From Deltaproteobacteria bacterium (lineage in GTDB: Bacteria > Desulfobacterota > Binatia > HRBIN30 > JACQVA1), in NCBI GenBank assembly GCA_016178705.1, contig JACOST010000028.1:440951-504950 (forward strand): 64,000 nucleotides of DNA, given 5' to 3'. Positions within the stretch are counted from its first letter, which is position 1. Every line of letters begins with the position of its first letter. Below, one piece after another: positions 16,987-27,100 of the stretch. The notes beneath the pieces are model-generated. The model was not told the origin of the DNA, made no database searches, and saw only the letters and a program-made list of their open reading frames with translations. The position numbers and the translations under genes were made by a program.

Positions 16987-17051
16987 GGCAGCTCTTGTAA
17001 ACGAACGGCCACCGCTCCGTCAAAGGTTTTGTGGTGTCGAAGAAACGAGAC

Positions 17052-17123
17052 GGGTGGGACGCCCACCCTACCGGGGATTTTGAAATTCAAGGAAATCCGG
17101 GTAGCGCAGGCGTCCCGCCTGCG
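17052..17123. repeat. two short palindromic repeats
   Basis: GGGTGGG/CCCACCC (17052-17068, 3-base loop) and CGCAGGCG/CGCCTGCG (17105-17123, 3-base loop) are perfect hairpins upstream of the DUF3604 gene. The second stem recurs inside the giant gene at 33931-33950 and, shortened by one pair, at 35612-35631. Confidence 0.7.
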
Positions 17124-17152
17124 TCTCCAGTCGGGGTTGCCTCACGCTTAGC

Positions 17153-17302
17153 AGCCCGTTGAAGAAGAGCGGCGCCCTTCGAGACGGCGCTTCGCGCCTC
17201 CTCAGGACGAGCGGGAAAGTGTTGTGGCACAAGGGAAGAACCGCTCATGCTGAGGAGCGCCGATAGGCGCGTCTCGAAGCATGCGGGGTTCTTCAACGGG
17301 CT
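17153..17302. mobile_element. 150-bp foldback element, MITE-like
   Basis: The ends are perfect 14-bp inverted repeats, AGCCCGTTGAAGAA and TTCTTCAACGGGCT. The interior is also an imperfect inverted repeat (CTTCGAGACG, CCTCAG and GAGCGG recur inverted on the right side), so the whole element can fold into one long hairpin. It has no ORF. It ends one base before the stop codon of the FG-GAP gene. No clear target duplication is visible. Confidence 0.7.
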
Positions 17303-17303
17303 T

Positions 17304-19307
17304 TTAGTCGGGGCGATCCAACAGCAAACCACCCTGATGCTTGAGGAAGGGGGCGCTGTAGTGAGCGCCCCAACAGATTCCACCGCTGCTCTTGCGTAGC
17401 TGTACGTCAATCGGGCCGGTCAACGCGCTGACGTCGGGCATGCCGAGGTTCGCTCCTCTGCCGAGGAGTGTGATGCTGGCCTGGCCATCGGCGAGCCCTT
17501 CGTTCAAATGCAGCGACAGCACGCCGGCGGGCGTGCGTTTCGGATTCGAGTAGGCGAAGTTCGTGGGATTGTCCTTCCAGCACGGTTTCGCACCGCATGT
17601 GTTGCCGGCCGGTACCGCCGCATCGGAGACGAGGGTGTTGTTGTCGTAGAGGCAGAGGAAGTACGTGTCGGTCGTCAGCGGGTCGCCGAAGTCGGCCTTC
17701 GGTGTCGCCGTGCCCTTGAGCCACTGCCACAAGAACAGGTCGCTGGTGTCCGGCGACCGATCGATGAGCAGGAGGAGACCCTTGCCGCTGACGGCCGGCC
17801 CGCGGCAGGTGTCTGGTACCGGAGGGCAGGCAGGCGGCGGTCCGCTGTCGTTCTGCATGATCTTCACGATGTCGGCGATCTCGTCCGTAAGCGCGAGATC
17901 GAGGTCGCCGTCGTTGTCGATGTCGAGCAGAATGGCGCACGAAGGATTCGAGATGGCGGGGATGTCCGGATCGAACGTGAAGTTCCCGGCTCCATCGTTG
18001 ATCAAGATGTGCCACAGGCCGCCGCCGTAACTCGACACGACCCAGTCGAGATCGCCATCGCCGTCGAGATCGCCGAGTGCGGAGCCGACGACGTGCGGCG
18101 CGGTTGTGAGTACGGTCGGCGCTTGCAGTGTGCCGTCACCGTTGCCGAGCAAGATCGCCGCGTTGCCGCTGTCGCCGTTGGCGGTCGCCACATCGAGCTT
18201 GCCGTCGCCGTTGACGTCGCCGACGGTCAGCTTCCACGCCAGGCCGCCGGCGCTCTGTGGCGTCTGCGCCGTGAACGTGCCGCTACCATTGCCGAGAAGC
18301 ACGACGATCGTTTGGCCGTCCTGCGCGCCGACGATCAGGTCGGAGATGCCGTCGTTGTTCATGTCGCCGGAGGTCAGCGCATACTCGCCGTCCTCGCCGC
18401 TGTCGAAGAAAGTCGGGGCGCTGAGCATGCCGCCGTTGTTGATCATCAGCGACAAATTGTTGGAGGTGTGATTCGCGTTCACGACATCCCAATCGCCGTC
18501 GCCATCGACGTCGAGCGCGGCGATGCCGTGGGGCTCCATGCCGACCGGCCGCGACTGCGACGATGCCCAACCCCCATCGCCCTTGCCGCGAACCAGCCAC
18601 ACGCTGTTGCTAGTGGTGGCGGAGATCACAATGTCGACCACGCCATCGCCGTTGAAATCGCCGGACTCGTTGGGACTCGACTCGATGCCGATGTGGAAGG
18701 GCGGCGTCAGGACGCCGCCGAACTGCCCGCTGCCATCGGCGCGATTGACGAAGACGCGCAGATCGGCGCTGTCCTCGTTGACCGTTGTGAGATCAACGTA
18801 GCCATCGCCATTCAGGTCGGCGGCCATGGCACCATAGATTTGCGTGTGAACCGACGGATTGGTGCGGTTCGACATCTGCTGGATCTGCGTGAACGTGCGC
18901 GACGAGGGCTGCGTCTGAATGCGGAACTGATATGCGAAGCCGGCGCTGCGCAGTGGCGACGAATCGGCGGCGGTGATCGTATGCGACAGATTGACGATGA
19001 CGACTTCGCCGGCGGCGAACGGCCGGCCGGGTGTCAAGGTCACCGACTGATTGGCGTTGGAGAATGTGAACGGTCCAGAAGCGACGCCGCTCTGCTTGCC
19101 GAAGACTCGGAACGAGGATGCAGTGATCGTGCTCGGGAGGAGGGCTTGATCAAAGGTGATCGTCACCGCCGTGTTCTTCGCCGCGCTGGCGAGCCGCGTC
19201 GGACTCATCGAAACGACAGTGAGCGTGGACGCCGAGCCAGCGCGGGAGACCAGCAAGCTGAACACAATTGCTGTGATCAAGAGCAGACTCTGGCGGGCAT
19301 TGAACAT
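17304..19307 (-). CDS. secreted FG-GAP/VCBS-repeat protein with Ig-like domain
   Basis: The 667-aa protein starts at ATG 19307, preceded by GGAGGA. A signal peptide (LLLITAIVFSLLVSRAGSAS) is followed by an SbsA-type Ig-like domain (VSMSPTRLASAAKNTAVTIT, about residues 30-135). About seven FG-GAP/VCBS blades then follow with calcium-loop signatures such as DLNGDGYVDL, DFNGDGVVDI, DVDGDGDWDV, DVNGDGKLDV and DIDNDGDLDL. These form a seven-bladed beta-propeller. The C-terminal 150 residues are cysteine-containing and unassigned. It probably binds calcium and acts at the cell surface. A longer upstream frame to 19379 lacks a ribosome site. Confidence 0.85.
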   Translation of the reverse strand: MFNARQSLLLITAIVFSLLVSRAGSASTLTVVSMSPTRLASAAKNTAVTITFDQALLPSTITASSFRVFGKQSGVASGPFTFSNANQSVTLTPGRPFAAGEVVIVNLSHTITAADSSPLRSAGFAYQFRIQTQPSSRTFTQIQQMSNRTNPSVHTQIYGAMAADLNGDGYVDLTTVNEDSADLRVFVNRADGSGQFGGVLTPPFHIGIESSPNESGDFNGDGVVDIVISATTSNSVWLVRGKGDGGWASSQSRPVGMEPHGIAALDVDGDGDWDVVNANHTSNNLSLMINNGGMLSAPTFFDSGEDGEYALTSGDMNNDGISDLIVGAQDGQTIVVLLGNGSGTFTAQTPQSAGGLAWKLTVGDVNGDGKLDVATANGDSGNAAILLGNGDGTLQAPTVLTTAPHVVGSALGDLDGDGDLDWVVSSYGGGLWHILINDGAGNFTFDPDIPAISNPSCAILLDIDNDGDLDLALTDEIADIVKIMQNDSGPPPACPPVPDTCRGPAVSGKGLLLLIDRSPDTSDLFLWQWLKGTATPKADFGDPLTTDTYFLCLYDNNTLVSDAAVPAGNTCGAKPCWKDNPTNFAYSNPKRTPAGVLSLHLNEGLADGQASITLLGRGANLGMPDVSALTGPIDVQLRKSSGGICWGAHYSAPFLKHQGGLLLDRPD

Positions 19308-19597
19308 GGACTCCTCCTCAACCATCGCCGTCGGACAGCATACGTTGTAGACAGTACCAATGCGGGGTACCCAAACCAAGCCGGAAAACGCAGTTGATCT
19401 TGATTCGAAGGAAAACTCACCGCCGAGAACGCGGAGATCGCAGACCGGACGTCATCATAAGAACACAACGAGTGAGTTCGCGAAGCTCATCAAACATGGA
19501 CTTCGGTTTGATCACTTGGGTCCGCGGATTCGTATCTCGGCGCGCTCGGCGTGCTCCGCGGTGAATCCGCTTGTGTCAGACCAAGGTTGAGCCTGGC

Positions 19598-20728
19598 ATG
19601 ACGGAAATTGCATCAGCGCCATTCACCTCGCGGCGCGTCGACCGCTTCGCCGAGTGGCTGCACGCTCCGGCACCCCGCGAGTCGACCCATCCGCGCTTCG
19701 ACGTTCGGCGCGCGCGGCCGCAGGAGTTCGACGCCATCTATGACTTGGTCGACGAGACGTTTGGCATCAAGCGGTCGCGCGCGGCCTACGATTGGCTCTA
19801 CCGGCGCAACCCCTGCGGCACGGCGCGCTGTCTGGTGGCGATCGACAGGGCCAGCGGGCAGATGGTCGGGAATACATCCTCTTGGCCGTGGCCGATGGCG
19901 CGCGGGACGCAACCGGTGGAAGGTGACCTCGAGGGCGACACGGTTACCGCCAAGGGATGGCAACGGCTCGGCATCGATGCGCTGCGCGGCGAAGTGGCGC
20001 GCTCCCACGCATGGATAAGCCATAGCGTGGGGATGAGCTGGCCCAACGACATCGCGCGCGCAGCCGGTGTCAAGCGTGGGCGCAGTAAGCGCATGCTGGG
20101 GCCGGTGCCGCGAAGCATCCTATTGCTCAACACCAAAGAGTTTTTGACCACGCGTTCATGGCCGGGGTTCGCGGGCGCGGCTGCCGGAATGGTCGCGGAT
20201 GCCGCGTTCGATCTCTGGCGCAAAATGTTTGTGCGCGCTCAGCCGGGAGTAGCAATCCAAGAGGTGCGGCGCTTCGATTCAAGCTTCGACGAAGTGATGC
20301 AGCGGTGCATGGCGTGGCATGGCTTCTGGTCTCCTCACGATGCCGAGTTCATGAATTGGCGCTATCTCGACCACCCCACGATGTCGTACGCGGCCTTCAG
20401 CCTGACGGTTGGCGGCGAGCTCGTCGGCTACTCGGTACTGAAGATCGAAGCGTCGGGGGCGATGCTGATGGAGTTCGTGGCCCCGAGTTCGCCCACACAC
20501 TTCGCTGGCGCGTTGCTGCTCCACCTGATCAAGATCGCGCGTGCAGCGGGCTGCATGTGCCTGAGGTTCTCCGCCGCGCCCAACTGGCATCATCGGCAAC
20601 TCTTCCGCGCGGCGGGCTTTATGCCGACCCGGTCGTCGCCAGTCTATCTGTGGCCGACCGGCGAGGCTCCGGGGACGGGACAACTCGACCTGTGGCAATG
20701 GGTGCCGGGCGACATGGACGATCTGTAG
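19598..20728 (+). CDS. GNAT-fold acyltransferase-like protein
   Basis: The 376-aa product (from ATG 19598) begins with a GNAT-like segment, DVRRARPQEFDAIYDLVDET, with YDWLYRRNPCGTARCLVAI further on. A second half carries NWRYLDHPTMSYAAFSLTVG and ends LWQWVPGDMDDL. This two-part layout is seen in FemAB/GNAT-like proteins linked to exopolysaccharide or lipid acylation. The Q/RxxGxG/A acetyl-CoA loop is not clear, so activity is uncertain. The ribosome site is weak. The last 60 or so bases are repeated at 46511-46575. Confidence 0.7.
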   Translation: MTEIASAPFTSRRVDRFAEWLHAPAPRESTHPRFDVRRARPQEFDAIYDLVDETFGIKRSRAAYDWLYRRNPCGTARCLVAIDRASGQMVGNTSSWPWPMARGTQPVEGDLEGDTVTAKGWQRLGIDALRGEVARSHAWISHSVGMSWPNDIARAAGVKRGRSKRMLGPVPRSILLLNTKEFLTTRSWPGFAGAAAGMVADAAFDLWRKMFVRAQPGVAIQEVRRFDSSFDEVMQRCMAWHGFWSPHDAEFMNWRYLDHPTMSYAAFSLTVGGELVGYSVLKIEASGAMLMEFVAPSSPTHFAGALLLHLIKIARAAGCMCLRFSAAPNWHHRQLFRAAGFMPTRSSPVYLWPTGEAPGTGQLDLWQWVPGDMDDL

Positions 20729-20730
20729 TC
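20666..20730 (+). repeat. 65-bp direct repeat, left copy (3' end of the GNAT gene)
   Basis: These 65 bases match 46511-46575 at 61 positions, in the same orientation. They encode the last 21 residues and stop of the GNAT gene. The two copies bracket the entire giant-gene block. Confidence 0.85.
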
Positions 20731-21138
20731 GAAGCCGGTCGAGAATTCGGCCACGAACTCTTGAGCTTGCCACGGCCCACTCGACGACACGCGGTGTGCC
20801 GGCTTCAGGGACGAAGAACGCGAGAGACACGGCCCCAGGTCGCGTACTCTCGTAGCAATTCCGGCACGCTCAACCCGCTATGACAGAGTTGGTAGCAGAG
20901 TGGGGGCAGATGAAGCGACAGTGGCGCTGGCTGGACGAGCAGTTCACACTCAGTTCATGTTGACCAACGGCTACGTAGCGAGCTGCGGAGGTGATGCGAG
21001 TGCATGATGCACGCAGTCGACACCACGAACAGTAACCGAGAAATGTCTTGACATCAAGGAACGATTCGGAGTAATTCGCGTCACCACAAAAACAGTGCGG
21101 GCGCTCAACACACAGGACGAGCGGCCGCGTAACACCGG
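20731..21138. other. 408-bp non-coding interval before the giant-gene block
   Basis: I see no gene longer than a 27-codon frame at 20880 and no repeat. A candidate promoter lies near its right end. Nothing else stands out. Confidence 0.5.
21048..21075 (+). promoter_or_regulatory. candidate sigma-70 promoter for the 3,245-aa gene
   Basis: A perfect TTGACA is followed after 16 bases by AGTAAT (four of six matches to the -10 consensus). It lies 63 bases before the ATG. The call is by eye, and in GC-rich DNA a perfect -35 box is uncommon. Confidence 0.35.
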
Positions 21139-24100
21139 ATGGTCAGGGGCGCGGGGTTCCGAGTGTTGCTAGTGACGCCGAGACGACTGGTTGTCTTCAC
21201 CGCCCTCAGCTTGGCGCTCACGATCAGCACCATCGCCCGCGCCCAGACTGTGACGCTCGCACCCGTCGGCGACACGTACCTCCGCAGCGGCAGCGCGAAT
21301 CAGAACCAAGGTAGCGATACCATTCTGCGCGTCCAGCAAAGCGGGAACAACCGCGCCCTCGTGCGCTTCGATCAGGCCGCCATTGCCACCGCCGTCGGCA
21401 GCGGTACGGTCGCCTCCGCCACCCTCGAATTGTACGTCCAGACCAACGCCAACAACTGGGGTACCACCGGCCGCTCCGTCGACGCGCTCCGGCTCACCGC
21501 CGACTGGACCGAGCTCGGTGCGACTTGGAACTGCCGCATCGACAGCAACACTGGCAACTCGTCGGCTGACTGTTCGTCTCAATGGAACGGCGGCAGCTTC
21601 GCTACAACGGCCACTGCCAGCAAACTGCATGCGAACACTCTGACCGGCTGGGTTCAGTTCGACGTCACGGCCGACGTGCGCGCCTTTCTCACCGGTACGC
21701 TCAACTACGGCTGGGTGATCAAGAAGACCGATGAGAGTCAGAACGGTCAGGTCGACTACACCTCGCGCCAAGGCACCGCCGGCAACGCGCCACGGCTGGT
21801 CCTGGTTGTCGAGAGCCCGCAGATCGATCAAGTCCCACCGACGGTGCAGATCACGCAACCCGACTTTCCGGTGGTGTTCAACAACGCGACCCCCACCATC
21901 GGCGTCAGCTACAGCGATGGTGGCTCGGGCCTCAACCTCAGCAGTCTGCTCGTCAAGGTGGATGGCGCCGCCGTCGGTGGCTGCGCGGTGGCGGCGAGCA
22001 CGGCGACGTGTACGCCGGCGGCGCTGACAGCCGGCACCCACGCGATCACCGCCGAGATCCGCGACATCGCCGGCAACCTCGCCAGCACCAGCTACGAGTT
22101 CGAGTTGTTTCTCGGCAGCGGTCCGGCGTCGGTGACGCTGCCGGTGCGCTGGGACACTTACCTCAGGCAGGGCAGCGCGAACCAGAACCAAGGTGCGGAG
22201 AGCGTCCTGCGCATTCAAGACAGCGGCAACAATCGCGCGCTGCTCACGTTCGATCAGGCGGCGCTGTTCGACACCTTTGGCGATACCCCCCTCAGCTCGG
22301 CTACGCTGGAAGTCTACATCGAAGACAACGCCAACAATTGGGGTACCGCCGGGCGCTCGGTCGGCGTGTATCGCGTCGATGACGAGTGGAGCGAGTTGGG
22401 CGCAACCTGGAATTGCCCCGACGACACCGACAGCACCAACTCGCAACCCGACTGCAATCCGCAGTGGAGTGGCGCGACCTTCGAGGCGACCGCGACCGAT
22501 GGCGTCGTACACACCAACGGGTTGATGGGATGGATACAGTTCAACATCACTGCCGATGTGCGCGCGTTCCGCAACGGCACGGCGAACTTCGGCTGGCTGA
22601 TCAAGAAAACAAACGAGGGTGACTCCGGGCAAGTCTCGTACACGGCGCGCGAAGGCACCGGCGCGCACGCTCCGCGGCTGGTGCTGGTGTTCGATCCGGC
22701 AGCGCCCGACGACATCGCGCCGCGCCTCAGCATCACTGCCCCGAGTCTGCCGGTGATCATCAACGAAACGCACCCCGCTATCAGCGTCGCGTACGACGAC
22801 GCTGGCGGCCTGAATCTCGCTAGCTTCCACGTCGATGTCGATGGCAATGACATCACGGCCGGCTGCACGGTTGGTCCGGCGGCGGCGACCTGCACTGCGC
22901 CGACGCTGGCGGCCGGGACGCACACGATCACCACGCTGATTCGCGACCTCGCCGGCAACCTCGCCAGCGCCACCGGCGGCTTCGTGCTGCTACTCGGCAC
23001 GCCCGCGCAAACCGTTACGCTCCCCGCCACGGCAGACACGTACTTGCGCCACGGCGCGCCCAATCAGAATCAGGGCGAGCAGAGCTTTCTGCGGGTCAAG
23101 GCGAGTGGCCGTAACCGCGCGCTGGTAGGCTTCGATGCGAACACCATCTTGAGCGCGCTCGGCACCAACCCCGCGACCTCGGCGATCCTCGAATTGTACA
23201 TCGAGCGCAACGGCCACAACTGGGGACCGGATGGCCGCACGGTCGACGTGCACCGGCTCACCGGCGATTGGTCGGAGTTGGGCGCCACGTGGCATTGCGC
23301 GTCCGACAGCAACACCGGCAACTCGCAACCCGACTGTGCGACCCAGTGGGAGGGCGCGGCGTTCGCACCGACCGCCTCTGCCACCGTGCTGCACACGCGC
23401 GGGCTGATGGGTTGGATTCAGTTCGACGTCACCGCCGACATCAACGCGTTCCGCAGCGGCACACAAGACTTCGGCTGGATCGTCAAGAAGACCAACGAGA
23501 AGCTCGCCGGCTTGGTGAAGTACACATCGCGAAACGGCACCGCCGGCTTCGGCCCGCGCCTGGTGATCGCGTTCCCCGCCGGCACGCCGACGATCACCGC
23601 GACCAGCGCGGCGACTGCCACGCACACCGCGACGCTGACGCCGACGGCGACGCCGACGCACACACCCACCGCAACCCTGAGTGAGACGCCGACCACGCTT
23701 GCCACGCCGACCGACACCACGGCCCCGCCGCCGCATACCGCGACGCCGGTGCTGACGACGACGCTCACGCCGCAACCGACGCACACCGCGTCTCCTCTGC
23801 CGACCGACACGCCGATCCCGACCGAGACGCCACGGCCGACCTTCACCCCGACGCCGTTGCCGATCGACACTTCCACGCCAATCCCGACCGATACACCGAC
23901 GGCGGCGCACACCGCGACCGACACCGCCACCGCAACGGAAACACCCACACCGACTGACACCGCGACGGCCACGGCGACCTTCACGCCACGACCCGGTGTG
24001 GCGGTCGGCGGAGTGTTCGACGATAGCATCGCGCAACCACTCGAAGGTGCATCGGCGCGCGCCGTCTCCGACGAGTCACCAGTCACGAGCACGAATCACG

Positions 24101-27100
24101 ATGGTGGCTACAACCTGCCGCCGCTACCGCCAGGGGACACGCTGATCGAACTCGCCAAGCCGGGCTACACGCGCAACCTGCGTCGCGTCGAGCTGAGCGC
24201 ACACAGCGCCGCGCGCGTCCGCGACGCGCGCCTGACTCCGCTCAACGTACCGGTGCAAATCGGCAGCGCCGGCGGCACGGTGACTGCGTCGTCCATCGAA
24301 TTGGTGATCCAGTCCGTAACCCCCAACCCCGAACCCCCAGCCCCTTCCGCGGTTCGCCTCACGCCGCTCAGCCCGCAGGGACTCATCTACCCCGCCCCGC
24401 TCGGCTGGAGCGTCCTGCTCGGGATCGATTTTGCGGTCGCTCCAGGGCCTGGGGTTCAGGGGTTGGGGGCTGGTACCTTGCGGGTGCCACTTGCGATCCT
24501 CGATAGTGTATCGCCCGCGTCCATCACCGTCGCCGTTTGGGACGACACCACACAGCAGTGGCTGGGTGGTCCGATTCCGACGGTCGATGCGAGTTCTCTG
24601 GCAGTGGCTATCAGCGATCAGGCATCAGCCATCAGCCAGATCGCGTTTCTCGTCGCTGACAGCACTCCGGCGGCTCCGCCAGTGGCCATCCAAGGCCAGC
24701 CGCTCCAGGGCGTCGATTCGTCGCAGGTCAACGCCGATAGCGGCACGATAGTCGCCGATCCGCCGGTGATCGTGGCGGGCACCAACGGCCACGCGATCGT
24801 GCTGACGCAGGTGCACAGCGCGGCGCAGCTGCCGAGCGGCACGCTGCTCGAAGCCGCGTTGCGCGAGCGCTACGACCTGCGCGATGGCAGCCGAGTGCTC
24901 GGCACTAGCTCACGCCAAGACCTGTCCGGCTATCAAATTTCGCCGATGGCCGATCGCCGATCGCCTATGGCCGGAACACTCGGAGCATACTTCCAACTCA
25001 CTCCCAGCCGCGACTTCGCGTTGAGTAAGCTGCGCGATGGCCGTGTCGACATCGAGATCGGGCTGCCGCAGTCGGGCAACGGCGCGAATCTCATCGACCC
25101 GAACGGCGGTGAGGTGAGCGGTCCCGGCGGTGTGCGCCTTGTGATCCCGCCCAACGCGGTGAACGGGCCGACCGCGATCACACTGAGTCCGGTGGCACCG
25201 GCATCCCTGCCGGTGAACGTCGGCTGTATCTCTGGTGGCGCCGGCGTCCGGGCGTGCGATCCGCCGATCGGCGCCTTCCAACTCGATGTCAGCGGTACAC
25301 TCGATCCGCTCGCCGCGTATCAACTCAGCTTCGGCACGTCCCTGACCGACGGCCAACGTTTCGCGCTCGGGCGCTTAGCCACAAGCGATCAGCGATCTGC
25401 GCTTATCTTCGCCGCGCTCGCGCACAGCGAGAATGGTCTCATCGTGCTCGACGCGTGTCCGCCAGGATTGAGTGCCTGCCTCGACGGTCTGACCGGTAGC
25501 GGCACCTACGCGGTCTTCGCGCTGCCCACAGACATCGCGCTGGTCACCGGCACTGTGGCTGACGCGACGGGGCCGCGCGGCGGTGTTGCGGTTCAAGCGT
25601 ATCCGAACTGCCCTCTGCCTACCGCCGACTGTCCACCGTTCCCGGTGATCAGTATCACCGATATGAGCGGCCGCTACGCATTGCCGGTTCTCGTCGGCGT
25701 GACGAGCACGATCACGGTTCGCGATCACGAACACGATCTCTCCGGTTCCGTCTCCGCCACGCCGATCCCCGATCCCCAGTCCCCGATCCCCGTCCTCTCC
25801 GCCGACATCGAACTCATCGCCACTGGTCCCGAAGTCATTGCCATCGATCCGCCGAACCACGCCAGCAACGTCCGCCTCGGCGCCACGATCACGGTGAGAT
25901 TCTCGAAGCCGGTCGATGCGGCGACGTTGACTGCCGACAGTGTCCAGCTCCTCTCCGTCGAATCACGAGTCACCAACACGAGTCACGTGCGTCTCTCATT
26001 GAGCACTGACGGCACCCAGTTGCTGATCACGCCCACCGATCTGCTGGCACCGAACACGCTGTATCGCCTCCAACTCAGCACCGCGATCACCGATCTCCAT
26101 GGCGCTCCCCTAACAGCGAACAACCTAACAACGAACAACCTGGTCTTCGACTTCACCACTGCCGCCGTCTTCCGCGCCGACGCCTTGCCGCCGAACACGC
26201 TGCGCGTGTCGCTACCGGCGGACGATCAAGGCAACAACCTTAGCGTCGGGCAGACCGGAAGAGTCTTCGTCTGCGGCGGCGCGCAGCTCGCGTTGCCGGG
26301 CAGCGCGGTGACGATTCTCAACGACGCGACCGGCGAGACGTTCACGGCCGTCGCCACTGACCGTGACGGCTTCAGTGGTAGCGCCTTCTGCGACACGCTC
26401 TTCCCCGGTCGTTGCGACACGACGCAGCCCGGCACGTTCTGCGCGGTGTTCGATGCGGTCGTCGGCGACCGCATCAAGGTGCAAGTCGAAGACGTGCTGC
26501 GCAACACCGTCACGCTCGACGCCGGCAACATGCGTGACGAGCGCACCGGCGCGACGGCGATTGGTTCAGCCGGCGGTGTCGTCAGCTTCCCCGCCGATTT
26601 GCGCTACCAAGCGCTGATTCCCGACGGCGCGTTCGCCGACACCACCATCATCACGCTGACACCGATCGAAGCGAACCCAACCATCGCGAGAAAGCTCGCG
26701 CTCGACGATCCGAACCACCCCGAGTTCGCCGCGCTCACCAATCCCGACTTGGGGCAACACTTCCAGCTCCTCAGCGGCGTGCGGGTCGACCTCGATCCGC
26801 CCGACACCAAAGCGCAGCGCAACTACGATGTGTCGGTCCCGGCACCGGCCGATGCGACGGCCGACGATCAATACCTCGCCCTGCAGGTGATTAGCTTCCG
26901 CACCGATGCGACCGGTCGTCCACGCTATGAGCTGACCACGATCGACACCGCCAACTTCGACGCGACCAATCATCTCGTCGTCACCGATCCGGGTCTGTTC
27001 CAAGGGCTCACTATTGGCGGCACCTTCGGACTGATCCGCGCGAAGGAGTGCATCGCGTACCTCAAGGGCTGGACCGCCATTGAGGACTACGTCACGCCCG

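Noticed and set aside
17508..19397. Long plus-strand open frame (629 codons) opposite the FG-GAP gene
   Set aside because: It is the antisense shadow of a gene with clear VCBS repeats and a ribosome site; its own translation is Arg/Val-rich with no recognisable motif.
20880..20963. 27-codon frame (MTELVAEWGQMKRQWRW and on)
   Set aside because: Too short, no ribosome site and no recognisable relative; not reported as a gene.
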